Source of the DNA: Bacteroidia bacterium
GTDB lineage: Bacteria > Bacteroidota > Bacteroidia > Flavobacteriales > Flavobacteriaceae
Direction of reading: 5' to 3'
Assembly: GCA_030427585.1 (NCBI GenBank)
Contig: JAUIBW010000021.1
Span: 1-64,000 of the forward strand
Length of the DNA: 64,000 nucleotides
A program made the translations under genes and the position numbers. Below the pieces are notes generated by a model. It searched no databases, was not told the origin of the DNA, and was given only the letters and a program-made list of their open reading frames with translations. Of this stretch, positions 55,898 through 64,000 are shown one piece after another; the stretch's first letter is position 1; each line of letters begins with the position of its first letter.

Positions 55898-57711
55898 TTT
55901 CAATTATTCTAAAATTAATAAAATACTTTATCGGCTTTTTCCTAGTAATGCTTCCTATAGCTTGGATAGTAGTAGGACAATTACCAACTTTTATACCAAT
56001 AGAAGTTGATTTCCCCTGGCTATATAGAATTTCCTTTTCTATACATCCTATTCTAATTTCTATAATTCTATGGCCATATAAAAAATGGATCACAAACCTA
56101 ATACTAACTTCGGTTGCTCTATTCGCTATATCAATGGGATTGTCCTTACTAGGCAATGCTATTGATCCCAATGATCCAAAATTACAACAAGATATTTTGG
56201 TAGGACTAAATGTACTCCTTATTGCATATATAACTATCAGACAGCTTTACAAAAGAGATAGAAAACAAGTCAAATCTGAAAAAGAAAAAACTAATGACAA
56301 CCCATCAAGATTAATATTTGACGCCAAACCTCAAAAAATATTTTTAGACAACCCCTATCGTGGAATATACATTCAAGGTGGTGCAGGATCTGGTAAATCG
56401 GAAAGTATATTTAAACCAATCATCAAAAAAGCTGCAGAGCAATCTTTATCAGGAGTTCTTTATGATTTTAAAAGTGGTGGTTTAACAAAGTACTTGTTTC
56501 ATCATATAACAAAATCGCAAAGTAATATTACTCCATACTTTATTGATTTTAAGAACCCCTTACGAAGTCATCGAGTAAATGCCTTGCATCCTGCTTACCT
56601 TAGAAAATCTGCCTATGCATTCGAATACTCAGAAGTTATTATAAATAATCTTTTACCAGAAACCATCAAAGAAAGGAAATTCTGGGATCGTGATGCTCAA
56701 AGTATTTTAACTGGTATCATTTGGTATATTAAAAAGCACCATCCTGAATTTTGTAGTCTTCCGCATATCATTGCGCTAATTTTAGAAACAGATACCAAAA
56801 CTTTATTGGATAAAGTAAGCTCCGATCCTGAAACTGCAGGAATGGTAGTAAGTCTTCGTCAAGCAATGGAACGTGGAGCAGAAAAACAGGTTGCCGGAGT
56901 TGTTTCTACATTGCAAACGGCATTATCAAGACTAAATACGCCAGATATATTCTGGTTGCTATCGGGCGATGATTTGGATTTAGATATTAATGCTGTTGAA
57001 GATCCAAAATTCTTATGTATTGGCAATGACAGTACCTTACCTACTGCTTATGCTCCCGTAATATCCTTAATCATTTCCGTTTGCACCAGATTGATGAATC
57101 AACCAAGTAAGCATCCTAGTGCGCTGGTACTGGATGAAGCTCCAACCTTATACTTACCCAATTTTGAACAAATACCGGCAACAGGGCGAGAAAACAAGAT
57201 AGCTACCGTCTTTGGTGTTCAGGATTACAGTCAGGTAGCAGAAAAATATGGTCAAGATAAAGCACAAGTAATACTTTCTAATCTTGGAAATCAATTTTAT
57301 GGAAGAACTTCTAATGCTAAAACAGCGGAAATGATCAAAAGCTTATTTAGCAAAGAAGATAAAGTGTATTGGGCTAAAAGTAAAAATTCAGGTTCTTCTG
57401 GAACAATGGTACACTTTAACACCAATGATGGAAAGGGTAAAAGTGAAAGTATACAAGAAAGGGATCGCGTAAAAATCAGTGAAATTTTAAAAGCAGATAC
57501 TGGTCAATTCTATGGTCTTATTGCAGAAGGGAAACCCCGAGAATTCATTAACTATAAGTTTAGCTATGATCCGGAGCAAATTGATCTTTCGGCAATAGAG
57601 GTTCCGAATACAGAAGAATACGTTGTAAACTTTAACTACTCCAAAATTATCCAGGAAGCCAAAAGTATTTTATCCGGCAATGAAGTACAACCTGGATTAA
57701 TAGATCTATAA
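55894..57711 (+). CDS. VirD4/TraG-type coupling protein
   Basis: 605 residues. Three or four N-terminal TM helices (within about 1-130), then a cytoplasmic ATPase: Walker A GGAGSGKSES (162-171, K168) and Walker B LVLDEAPTL, with a C-terminal TraM-recognition-type region. It links the relaxosome to a type IV secretion channel. Most of the channel genes are not in this window. Confidence 0.93.
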   Translation: MISIILKLIKYFIGFFLVMLPIAWIVVGQLPTFIPIEVDFPWLYRISFSIHPILISIILWPYKKWITNLILTSVALFAISMGLSLLGNAIDPNDPKLQQDILVGLNVLLIAYITIRQLYKRDRKQVKSEKEKTNDNPSRLIFDAKPQKIFLDNPYRGIYIQGGAGSGKSESIFKPIIKKAAEQSLSGVLYDFKSGGLTKYLFHHITKSQSNITPYFIDFKNPLRSHRVNALHPAYLRKSAYAFEYSEVIINNLLPETIKERKFWDRDAQSILTGIIWYIKKHHPEFCSLPHIIALILETDTKTLLDKVSSDPETAGMVVSLRQAMERGAEKQVAGVVSTLQTALSRLNTPDIFWLLSGDDLDLDINAVEDPKFLCIGNDSTLPTAYAPVISLIISVCTRLMNQPSKHPSALVLDEAPTLYLPNFEQIPATGRENKIATVFGVQDYSQVAEKYGQDKAQVILSNLGNQFYGRTSNAKTAEMIKSLFSKEDKVYWAKSKNSGSSGTMVHFNTNDGKGKSESIQERDRVKISEILKADTGQFYGLIAEGKPREFINYKFSYDPEQIDLSAIEVPNTEEYVVNFNYSKIIQEAKSILSGNEVQPGLIDL

Positions 57712-57741
57712 TAATCGCATAAATCAATAAAAACTATACAT

Positions 57742-58419
57742 ATGAAAAACACACTCTTATGGGGGCTACTCCTAGTAAACACGATCAATCTATTTTCACA
57801 AAATGAAGGCGATCAAACATTGGTACTCCTTGAAACTTTTAAAGAAGAAAATGAAAAATTGCTTGTCGGTCTTAACGATTTGAAAGAAAGCATTCTCGAA
57901 ATAGGGCTAAAAAAGCAAGCGTTTTCTGTTCTTGCAGGTTACTCAGAAAACGGCTTTTCAGTATTAGGCACTTACAGCTATTACAATAGCAATACTGAAA
58001 AGAGAAAAAATAACTTTCTCGAACTAAGTTTTTTAGCTTCATTCATAAAAGAAAATGAATCTGGTTACGATATTCCAATAGATCAATACACTTTAAATGC
58101 AGGATATTTTATAAAGATACCAATGCTAAGCGCATCTAATAAACAAATGGTAATAGCTGTTGGAGCAGGTGGTACTTTAGGGTATGAACACATCAACAAA
58201 GGAGATTCTATGCTTTCAAATGGAGCTATGATAACGGAGGAAAGCAAGGTTATTTATGGCGCATTTGGCGGTATTGATGCAGACATACAGCTTTCTAAAA
58301 AGTTATCCCTGACCACCAAAACCAATATCTACTACCATGCAAATAGTGATCTAGCCGAAACAAAGTTTTTTGTGGGTCTAGGTCTAAAATATTCAATACT
58401 CAAAAATCAAGCACAATGA
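57742..58419 (+). CDS. TraO-like outer-membrane conjugation protein
   Basis: 225 residues. A signal peptide, a short coiled region (about 25-60), then an alternating polar/hydrophobic beta-barrel-like body with Tyr/Phe-rich strands (FSVLAGYSENGFSVLGTYSYY, KFFVGLGLKYSIL, in part). Size and pattern fit the TraO family of Bacteroidota conjugation systems. The assignment relies partly on the neighbouring TraQ-like and coupling proteins. Confidence 0.65.
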   Translation: MKNTLLWGLLLVNTINLFSQNEGDQTLVLLETFKEENEKLLVGLNDLKESILEIGLKKQAFSVLAGYSENGFSVLGTYSYYNSNTEKRKNNFLELSFLASFIKENESGYDIPIDQYTLNAGYFIKIPMLSASNKQMVIAVGAGGTLGYEHINKGDSMLSNGAMITEESKVIYGAFGGIDADIQLSKKLSLTTKTNIYYHANSDLAETKFFVGLGLKYSILKNQAQ

Positions 58420-59474
58420 AAAAACCAATCCTAATTTTGTTCGCATTATTGTTTATAATAGGTTGCGAACCAATCGAAGTAACTGTTAAAGATTCATTTG
58501 ATTTTCAAATCAAAAGTCAATACATATCTATAAACAAAATAGATACCGAAATACTCACTTTTATTGACATATTTCCTGATCACATCGTAGAAGGCACTAT
58601 CTATACTTTTGAATACGAAATACTAGAAGGTGATGGATTCTATAAATTAGAAAACTTAGTTCTCTCTCCAGGGCAAAAGTATGAGTTTTCTGATTTAGAA
58701 ATTGTTCCAAAGTATATAGCTAAAACAGAAGGACAACATCAAATTCAAACCTTTATAGAAAACGATAAAGGATTACGAAAAGAACATAAACTAGCCTATC
58801 AGATTATAAAGGAAGACTTTGAATTTTCGGTTGCTTTTGATAAAAATGAGAACTATGTAAACGAATACACAGATTTTATTCTTCGCATAGATACAACAAA
58901 AAACGAGGAAGCTATTTACAAAGTGTATTTCAAAAATGTTAATGGTGAACTAGAAATATTAGATAGTGAAGGGGCTATAAGTCAAAACGAATTTTTGGAT
59001 TTAGATAACGAGTTTATGAAAGGAAGGTTTCGATCATTTGAAGTTGGAAGTCTAGAAATCGAATTTGTAATTGAATCGTCCAATGGAATAGTCAAATCTC
59101 AAAAAGTAGAATACTCATCTTTACAGACAGATTTTGAAGTAGTAATGACACCAAACCCTTTAAAAGTACCTTATCTATGGGATATGAATTTCACATATTT
59201 TATAAAGCGCCCAAGGCATTTAGAACAAGAAATAGAATATTATTTGTATATCACTTCTTTTAAATTAGGAACTATGGGATATACCATAAATAATGGTGAT
59301 GGTCTCATTTCTCAAGGATTTGAATGGAATATTGGCAGTAGAATTTCTGGAGGAGGAATACTTAAACAATTGGGTGTTGTTTCTCCTAGAACTGGCACTG
59401 TGACGTTTCATTTTAGAGATACTAATGGAGCTGAATTTGAAACCACCGTTGATGTCGAATTTTATGATAACTAA
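58416..59474 (+). CDS. TraQ-like lipoprotein with repeated domains
   Basis: 352 residues with a lipobox (FIIGC-EP). The mature part seems to contain three consecutive Ig-like segments of ~110 residues, each starting with F-F/V-x-[MIV] and ending in an aromatic-rich FxxNDKGL, VIESSNGI or FRDTNGAE turn. A single such unit resembles the ~150-residue TraQ/DUF3872 lipoprotein of Bacteroides conjugation regions. It overlaps the TraO-like gene by 4 bp. The repeat division is by eye. Confidence 0.65.
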   Translation: MKKPILILFALLFIIGCEPIEVTVKDSFDFQIKSQYISINKIDTEILTFIDIFPDHIVEGTIYTFEYEILEGDGFYKLENLVLSPGQKYEFSDLEIVPKYIAKTEGQHQIQTFIENDKGLRKEHKLAYQIIKEDFEFSVAFDKNENYVNEYTDFILRIDTTKNEEAIYKVYFKNVNGELEILDSEGAISQNEFLDLDNEFMKGRFRSFEVGSLEIEFVIESSNGIVKSQKVEYSSLQTDFEVVMTPNPLKVPYLWDMNFTYFIKRPRHLEQEIEYYLYITSFKLGTMGYTINNGDGLISQGFEWNIGSRISGGGILKQLGVVSPRTGTVTFHFRDTNGAEFETTVDVEFYDN

Positions 59475-59659
59475 CTAAGAATTTTTTCTAAATCAGCTTA
59501 TCTTGTTCAGCTTCACAAAATTCCTGTTAAGGCCTATACAGGCGCTTACCATAAATCTTTGTTCGCTTCACTACACTAAGTTGATTTGAAAAAAACACCT
59601 TACGGAATAAAAGTACACTTTAAGAAAAAAATCACTTTCAAAATTTAAAATACAACAAT
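59475..59659. other. Structured intergenic region in the mobile element
   Basis: AAATCAGCTTA (59490-59500) can pair with TAAGTTGATTT (59577-59587, one wobble), enclosing a CCTGT/ACAGG hairpin (59523-59527 with 59538-59542) and a near-duplicated GTTC(A)GCTTCA. No frame is open across it. Could be an RNA element, a terminator remnant or a recombination site. Confidence 0.45.
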
Positions 59660-60169
59660 ATGAAAACTATCATAACAACATTTTTATTGCTAAGTATTAG
59701 CCTCATTACAACGAGCCAGGAGCTAAAACACCAGGAGATTAAGTTAAAATTATATGAGGCAGTAGAAGCCAATTTACCTGTTCGGTTTAATTCAATCAAA
59801 TCATTTCGCCAACTTTTTTACACAAAGTGCGATAAGTTTCCAAAACACTGCGAGAAATTAAAGTTGGATAAGATAACAGATTTTAGAATCATTGAGGTCA
59901 TAGCAGGAGATTATGTAGAAGAAGTCAATGAAATAGAAGTTGTACCTCCCAAATATTACAGGATCAATGCATCGCTCGACTTTGCTTATAGTGCCGAAAA
60001 TATAAGTCATCAAGCTACTGCTGTATTAGAATGCGCAATCAAGAAAGTTGTCGATGGGTATGAGATTGACTATATCAAAATACTAGGTCGAAAAAGTATA
60101 CACGAGTACTATGAACACATAAGAGATCCTGAATATTACATTTTGAATTATTTGGACTTTACCGATTAA
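59660..60169 (+). CDS. Secreted protein of unknown function
   Basis: 169 residues with a clear signal peptide (LLLSISLITTSQ). The mature part is a mixed alpha/beta domain with two cysteines in KCDKFPKHC, which could form a disulfide. No family recognised. It ends 11 bp before the metallophosphoesterase and may belong to the same transcript. Element cargo or an envelope part of the transfer system are both possible. Confidence 0.65.
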   Translation: MKTIITTFLLLSISLITTSQELKHQEIKLKLYEAVEANLPVRFNSIKSFRQLFYTKCDKFPKHCEKLKLDKITDFRIIEVIAGDYVEEVNEIEVVPPKYYRINASLDFAYSAENISHQATAVLECAIKKVVDGYEIDYIKILGRKSIHEYYEHIRDPEYYILNYLDFTD

Positions 60170-60179
60170 GCGAAAGAAT

Positions 60180-60716
60180 ATGAATAATATATTCTTTACT
60201 TCGGATCATCATTTCGGCCATAAAGGTGTAATTAAGCATTCTAAAAGGCCCTTTCAATCTGTTGAAGAAATGAATGAAACCATGATCCAAAAATGGAATG
60301 AAAAGGTAAGAAAAAATGATCTGGTGTATCATCTTGGTGATATTGCATTAATGTCACCAAGAAAATTAGAAGATATTTTAGAGCGATTGAACGGTAAAAT
60401 TCATTTGATAAAAGGAAATCACGATAAATTAACCCAAAATTGCCTAGAACGATTTGAATGGATTAGGGATTATCATGAACTTAAATTACCGAATCCACGA
60501 TCAGCAAATAATCAACTTATCATTCTGATGCATTATCCACTAATGACCTGGAAAGGAAAATATAGCGGAGCATATCATTTTTACGGACATTCACACGGAA
60601 AACTTAATAGCTATAACAGAAAGTTAGCCTTAGATGTTGGTGTTGATTGCCACGACTTTTATCCCTTATCATATGAAGAAATACAGGAAAAACTAAACAT
60701 AATAACTTTGATATGA
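60180..60716 (+). CDS. Calcineurin-like metallophosphoesterase
   Basis: 178 residues. The five metal-site motifs are present: TSDHHFGH near the start, LGDIA, KGNHD, the MHYP histidine, and FYGHSHG. This small form is often found on phages and plasmids; it may act on nucleotides or phosphoproteins. It is the first of three genes joined by ATGA overlaps. Confidence 0.9.
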   Translation: MNNIFFTSDHHFGHKGVIKHSKRPFQSVEEMNETMIQKWNEKVRKNDLVYHLGDIALMSPRKLEDILERLNGKIHLIKGNHDKLTQNCLERFEWIRDYHELKLPNPRSANNQLIILMHYPLMTWKGKYSGAYHFYGHSHGKLNSYNRKLALDVGVDCHDFYPLSYEEIQEKLNIITLI

Positions 60717-60922
60717 ATGATGACGAAAAATTTATTGAATCCTTTGAAAGAGCTAAATTAAAGTACAATCTTGCTGTACACAAATACCCAATAGAAATGT
60801 TCGATATAACCAATATTATTGAAAATATTAATGATTTTGAATCGTCAGAGGTACAACGAGCATTTAAAAAATTACATTTGATTTTAGATGATATTGAAAA
60901 TGACCTAAATAGTGAACTATGA
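60713..60922 (+). CDS. Small acidic helical protein
   Basis: 69 residues, no family recognised. Helical and acidic, with an Asp/Glu-rich C-terminal half. Both ends overlap neighbours in the ATGA manner, so it is very likely expressed with the metallophosphoesterase and the next gene. Confidence 0.7.
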   Translation: MNDDEKFIESFERAKLKYNLAVHKYPIEMFDITNIIENINDFESSEVQRAFKKLHLILDDIENDLNSEL

Positions 60923-61161
60923 ATTCATACGGAGAAACAATTGATGCACTACTCGACACTTTAGAACGAAAGTATAGCATATCAGAGGGGCTTCTGGAAT
61001 ACCGAGGGTTATTAGATTTTGTAACAAATCCAGAGAATACGGAGACTATTAAAAAATTTATTATTTGGGTAGGAAGAAAGCGTGAAGATTTTAATGACAA
61101 GCAACACGCTACAAATTATATGCTTAAAGTTTTAGAAGGAAAAATGAAGCATAGTAATTAA
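60919..61161 (+). CDS. Small helical protein
   Basis: 80 residues, unknown. Begins within the stop of the preceding gene. Mixed charge with a basic C-terminus (GRKREDFNDKQHATNYMLKVL). Last gene of the overlapping trio; an accessory or antitoxin-like role is possible but unsupported. Confidence 0.7.
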   Translation: MNSYGETIDALLDTLERKYSISEGLLEYRGLLDFVTNPENTETIKKFIIWVGRKREDFNDKQHATNYMLKVLEGKMKHSN

Positions 61162-61367
61162 TCATTTATAAAAACATAGGACAAATAGTCGGCATAAAAT
61201 TACCTTTCATTTCGTAGTATTAGTTTTGGTAGGTTTGGGGCTGCGCGCTTCGCTTGCTGAAAAAATAGAATTTATCGAATAAAACATTGACCCCAATAAT
61301 TTTTATTATTAATTCGTAGTATTATTTTGTAGATTAAGGGATGCTTGTTAAGGTTGCTATAATTACG
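61162..61367. other. Convergent intergenic region with direct repeat and GC-rich patch
   Basis: TTCGTAGTATTA occurs at 61211 and again at 61313, each followed by a TTTTG-type tail. Between them is a GC-rich patch (GGGGCTGCGCGCTTCGC) unlike the AT-rich surroundings. It lies where the plus-strand transfer/cargo genes meet the minus-strand defence pair, so it may be a junction between modules. Confidence 0.5.
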
Positions 61368-63440
61368 TTAACCTGATATTTGTTCTTCAAATGCTTGTTC
61401 AACAAGATCGATTATATCATCTAATTCCGAAGCGTGACGTAAATTTACTTCTACATCTCCATTGCCCCATCTTCCTAAACCAGTAATATCTTTACAAAGG
61501 TTCTTAGGGTCTTTGATTCTGTCAAAAGCCATATTCAAGGATAGACGTAATTTTGATTTTTGAGGAACTACATCAACAAAGTTAGTTTGTGCCTTAAATG
61601 CTATGTATAATTTTTTAAATTCAACTTTTGCTGTGGCATCCATATTTAAGACTCTTTTTTCAAACAAGCGATACAAGTCTAACATATCATTTTGTAAATA
61701 CTCGTACTGTTCTAGGGTATATTGAACCGTGTCTTTTGTAGTTTCAGGTGCTCTATATATTTCTAAAACATCATCATCCAAAAAAGGTGATGGCCATACT
61801 TTTAATGCTCTTTGACCTAATTCAGTTCCTCTATTTTTGATTGCTTGTTCGTTCCAAATATTCGCTGCTCTAACTGATTTATTTAAGAATAAAGGACTAT
61901 CATTAAAACCTCCTTCAATAGTCTTTTTATTTGTAAATGGTTTGTCTGATAATTCCGAATTATAGGCTGTCAATGATAGATTTCCTAATGTATGTAAATA
62001 CTTTTCTTTTATCAGCTTCCAATTCTCACCTAATTCTTGTTGCCATTCAAAGGATGTTTTTGGATTTTGTGGTATTATGTGTTCTATGGTGTAGTTTTCA
62101 GTAGTTATTAATTCTTTACGTTTGAAGTTTTCTAAAGATTCTAAAAGGTAATTTCTTGATCTAAAATTATAGACATCTTTTAACTGAATTTCTCTTCTGA
62201 ATTCTGCATCATCAGGAAATCTTCTATATCCATCCATTAACATAAATGCTGCTTTCACAGATTCCGAATAGGTCTCACTTTTAATGTTCTTATAAAGTGT
62301 TGCAAATGTTTTATTTAAACTATTGGTAGGAATACCACATATAGCACGTCTAAAAACATAGTTTTTAGTAATGTGTAGTATCTCTACAAATTCATCTAAC
62401 GTAATTAACTCATTCTCGTAATCGTTATAGACTGCCAATAAGAAAGGATATGAAGTATCTATTCGCAATTTGGTGATTTCTTTGAATATAGGATTTAAGC
62501 TTTTATCCTCTTCTTTCTGTAAAGCAATAGCAACATAGTATTGAGAATATTCATAAAGGCTTTTTACTATATTTTCTATACCAAATTTGTCTTTGTGATT
62601 ATTAAAATACTGTTTAAACGTATCATACACTTCTCCAATTTTGGGAATGCTATTTAACTTCATCGTTAGATAATCTCTCATAAACCAAGGTAAAGCACTT
62701 ATATTTTCTCCAAAACTTTGTTCCATAGGATACCAATAGGTTTCGTATAGGTGCTTTTGGAATATTGGTTCTTGCCCCATTAAAATATAATTTCTAATAA
62801 GATCTGCTTGTGATAAGTTTAAACCTGTTGAATTTAGACTCTCAAATATTAACTGCGGATTGTCTTTTTCTTTTTCTAGTGCAACATCAACTACTATTAA
62901 TTTCTGAAGTCCTTTATATATTTTATTGATGTTGTTCTCATCAATTTGCCCATAAAAATAGTCCTGATTTTCAATAATTCTATTTGAATACTTTGTTGGT
63001 AAAGGCTTATTAGTTAATAGATTTGTAAGTGTTACTTTATCTCTTCTTGTTAGCAATAATTTGAAGTATAAATCATTATCCTCTTCCGCATTAAATAAAT
63101 AATAGTTTTTTAGCTTTTTGGCGGTTGTATCAACCACACAATCAGGATTCTTTTCTATGAACTTTACTAAAGCTGCAATCAACAAAGTAATCGTGGTTAA
63201 TCTTTGCTGTCCATCTATTACTAAATACTTATTAATTTCCGCAATAGTATGAATATCTGGTTGAAAGTATACTATTGAGCCTATGAAATGTCCTTGTTCA
63301 GATTTTGATGCTTCCTTAATATCTTTTAATAATAAAGCACATTGTTTAAACTGCCAACTATATGTTCGTTGGTAAATAGGAATGATAAACTGTTTAGGTT
63401 CTTTTATGATTGATAATAGATTTTTTGCTGAAGCTTTCAT
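61368..63440 (-). CDS. DUF262-DUF1524-DUF5655 protein, GmrSD-like
   Basis: 690 residues. The N-terminal DUF262 part has IPIYQRTYSW (residues 20-29) and the DGQQR motif (76-80), typical of the nucleotide-hydrolysing half of GmrSD-type enzymes. A DUF1524 HNH-nuclease motif follows (IEHIIPQ about residue 453, then HTLGNLSLT and N). The last ~100 residues look like DUF5655 (NLCKDITGLGRWGNGDVEV). Known relatives restrict modified phage DNA. It lies 28 bp after a DNA methyltransferase gene on the same strand, suggesting a joint defence system. Confidence 0.9.
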   Translation of the reverse strand: MKASAKNLLSIIKEPKQFIIPIYQRTYSWQFKQCALLLKDIKEASKSEQGHFIGSIVYFQPDIHTIAEINKYLVIDGQQRLTTITLLIAALVKFIEKNPDCVVDTTAKKLKNYYLFNAEEDNDLYFKLLLTRRDKVTLTNLLTNKPLPTKYSNRIIENQDYFYGQIDENNINKIYKGLQKLIVVDVALEKEKDNPQLIFESLNSTGLNLSQADLIRNYILMGQEPIFQKHLYETYWYPMEQSFGENISALPWFMRDYLTMKLNSIPKIGEVYDTFKQYFNNHKDKFGIENIVKSLYEYSQYYVAIALQKEEDKSLNPIFKEITKLRIDTSYPFLLAVYNDYENELITLDEFVEILHITKNYVFRRAICGIPTNSLNKTFATLYKNIKSETYSESVKAAFMLMDGYRRFPDDAEFRREIQLKDVYNFRSRNYLLESLENFKRKELITTENYTIEHIIPQNPKTSFEWQQELGENWKLIKEKYLHTLGNLSLTAYNSELSDKPFTNKKTIEGGFNDSPLFLNKSVRAANIWNEQAIKNRGTELGQRALKVWPSPFLDDDVLEIYRAPETTKDTVQYTLEQYEYLQNDMLDLYRLFEKRVLNMDATAKVEFKKLYIAFKAQTNFVDVVPQKSKLRLSLNMAFDRIKDPKNLCKDITGLGRWGNGDVEVNLRHASELDDIIDLVEQAFEEQISG

Positions 63441-63468
63441 AGACCTTTAAACTGATTTGAAAATCGTT

Positions 63469-64000
63469 TTATTTAACAACTAGAGGCTTTTTTGATTTTG
63501 CGGACTTTCCTCTGTTAATTCTGCGATCTGACATTTTCTTCCAAATGTTTCTTAACTCTAAAGTTTCCGCTAAAGTAAACCCATAATGATCTATTAAAAT
63601 AGCTCTATCTACAATATCTAATACTTCTTCAATCCTATCTTCCCGAATTAGCTCATCAATTAATGCTATATCAATACCATGATTTTCAACAACTGGTATT
63701 AATAATTCTTCAATTTCTGTTGGTTCAAAAGTCATAACACCTCCACCATAACTTCTTCCTGTTACTTCAGAAAAAGCAAATGTTAGCGAGTTTAGAAAAC
63801 ATACTACTATACTTTCTGGACTATATTCATCTGATATGAATCTTACTCTGTGAATGGTATCTGTTGAAGAGGCTTCAACGTGATTTAACACCAGTTTTGG
63901 ATATCTGTTTACTTGTCTTAATGCAAAACCTTGAGGTATCCATAAAGAAGGTGTGATATACCACCTCTTTCTTATTCTACACTTGTAACCTTTGTGAAAC
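63469..64000 (-). CDS. DNA adenine methyltransferase, C-terminal part (5' end beyond the window)
   Basis: The frame is open from the window edge to 63469, about 176 residues. The GTG at 63891 is only an internal codon. The edge segment YKCRIRKRWYITP, followed by QVNRYPKLVLN, STDTIHRVRF and GRSYGGGVMTFEP, is characteristic of the C-terminal region of Eco57I-like N6-adenine DNA methyltransferases of restriction systems. The catalytic NPPY motif would be upstream, outside the window. A basic tail ends the protein. Likely in an operon with the GmrSD-like gene. Confidence 0.85.
   Translation of the reverse strand, partial: FHKGYKCRIRKRWYITPSLWIPQGFALRQVNRYPKLVLNHVEASSTDTIHRVRFISDEYSPESIVVCFLNSLTFAFSEVTGRSYGGGVMTFEPTEIEELLIPVVENHGIDIALIDELIREDRIEEVLDIVDRAILIDHYGFTLAETLELRNIWKKMSDRRINRGKSAKSKKPLVVK

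Noticed and set aside
63469..63891. A complete 140-residue protein starting at GTG 63891
   Set aside because: The frame continues open to the window edge and the extra residues match the DNA methyltransferase C-terminal region, so it is a partial gene.

Overview
The window reads as the chromosome of a low-GC marine-type member of the Flavobacteriaceae (Bacteroidota). Signs are a T9SS-sorted secreted protease, many SPase II lipoproteins, DUF4252, DUF4870 and DUF302 proteins, an ECF sigma/anti-sigma pair of Bacteroidota type, a TonB-dependent receptor, and repeated matches to the Bacteroidota -7 promoter element TAnnTTTG just upstream of genes. The genus cannot be fixed from the sequence; an Aquimarina-like organism would fit, but that is a guess.

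Layout, core part (1-48683). A heptamer tandem repeat (1-105) precedes purB. Next is a minus-strand ECF sigma/anti-sigma/DUF4252/DUF4252 operon, then an S41 protease. A cobalamin block follows: a riboswitch-controlled TonB-dependent receptor on the minus strand, and divergently cobU, cobT, a small membrane protein, cobS, cobC, btuF and btuC (nucleotide-loop salvage plus uptake, with no BtuD ATPase nearby). A mixed stretch holds an orphan TPR histidine kinase, DinB-like proteins, dnaN, a DUF302 protein, a Crp-family regulator, an M20 hydrolase, an alpha/beta hydrolase, a glutamate-cysteine-ligase-like enzyme fused to CBS domains with an overlapping aspartoacylase-like gene, a tiny Cys-rich peptide gene with a GG-like leader, and a spermidine-synthase-like methyltransferase. 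A BlaI/BlaR1-type pair with three operator-like dyads follows. The nitrogen block is gltB-gltD on the minus strand, facing glnB-amtB on the plus strand. After that come a hybrid histidine kinase, a DUF4870 protein, a T9SS trypsin-like protease and mnmE.

Mobile part (about 48700 to beyond 61161, possibly to the window end). Immediately after an intact mnmE lies a tyrosine integrase, co-translated with an unrecognised three-TM protein. Then come an excisionase-like HTH protein preceded by a 16-bp perfect palindrome, an SF3-helicase-type protein, an iteron-like array, and a toprim primase whose 3' end is a run of hairpins. Next are mobilization proteins (BfmA/BtgA-like, DUF5712 relaxase-like), a VirD4-type coupling protein, TraO-like and TraQ-like conjugation proteins, a secreted protein, and a three-gene overlapping set headed by a metallophosphoesterase. 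It looks like a mobilizable or small conjugative integrative element with its own replication module. At the right edge, on the minus strand, is a defence-like pair: a DNA methyltransferase (5' end outside the window) followed by a DUF262-DUF1524-DUF5655 (GmrSD-like) protein. The far end of the element is not seen, so whether this pair is cargo is unknown.

Most promising for novelty: the integrase-coupled membrane protein, the iteron array with the hairpin cluster, the methyltransferase/GmrSD-like pair, the orphan Cys-rich leader peptide, the ligase-CBS/aspartoacylase couple, and the cobalamin riboswitch with an enlarged P5 loop.
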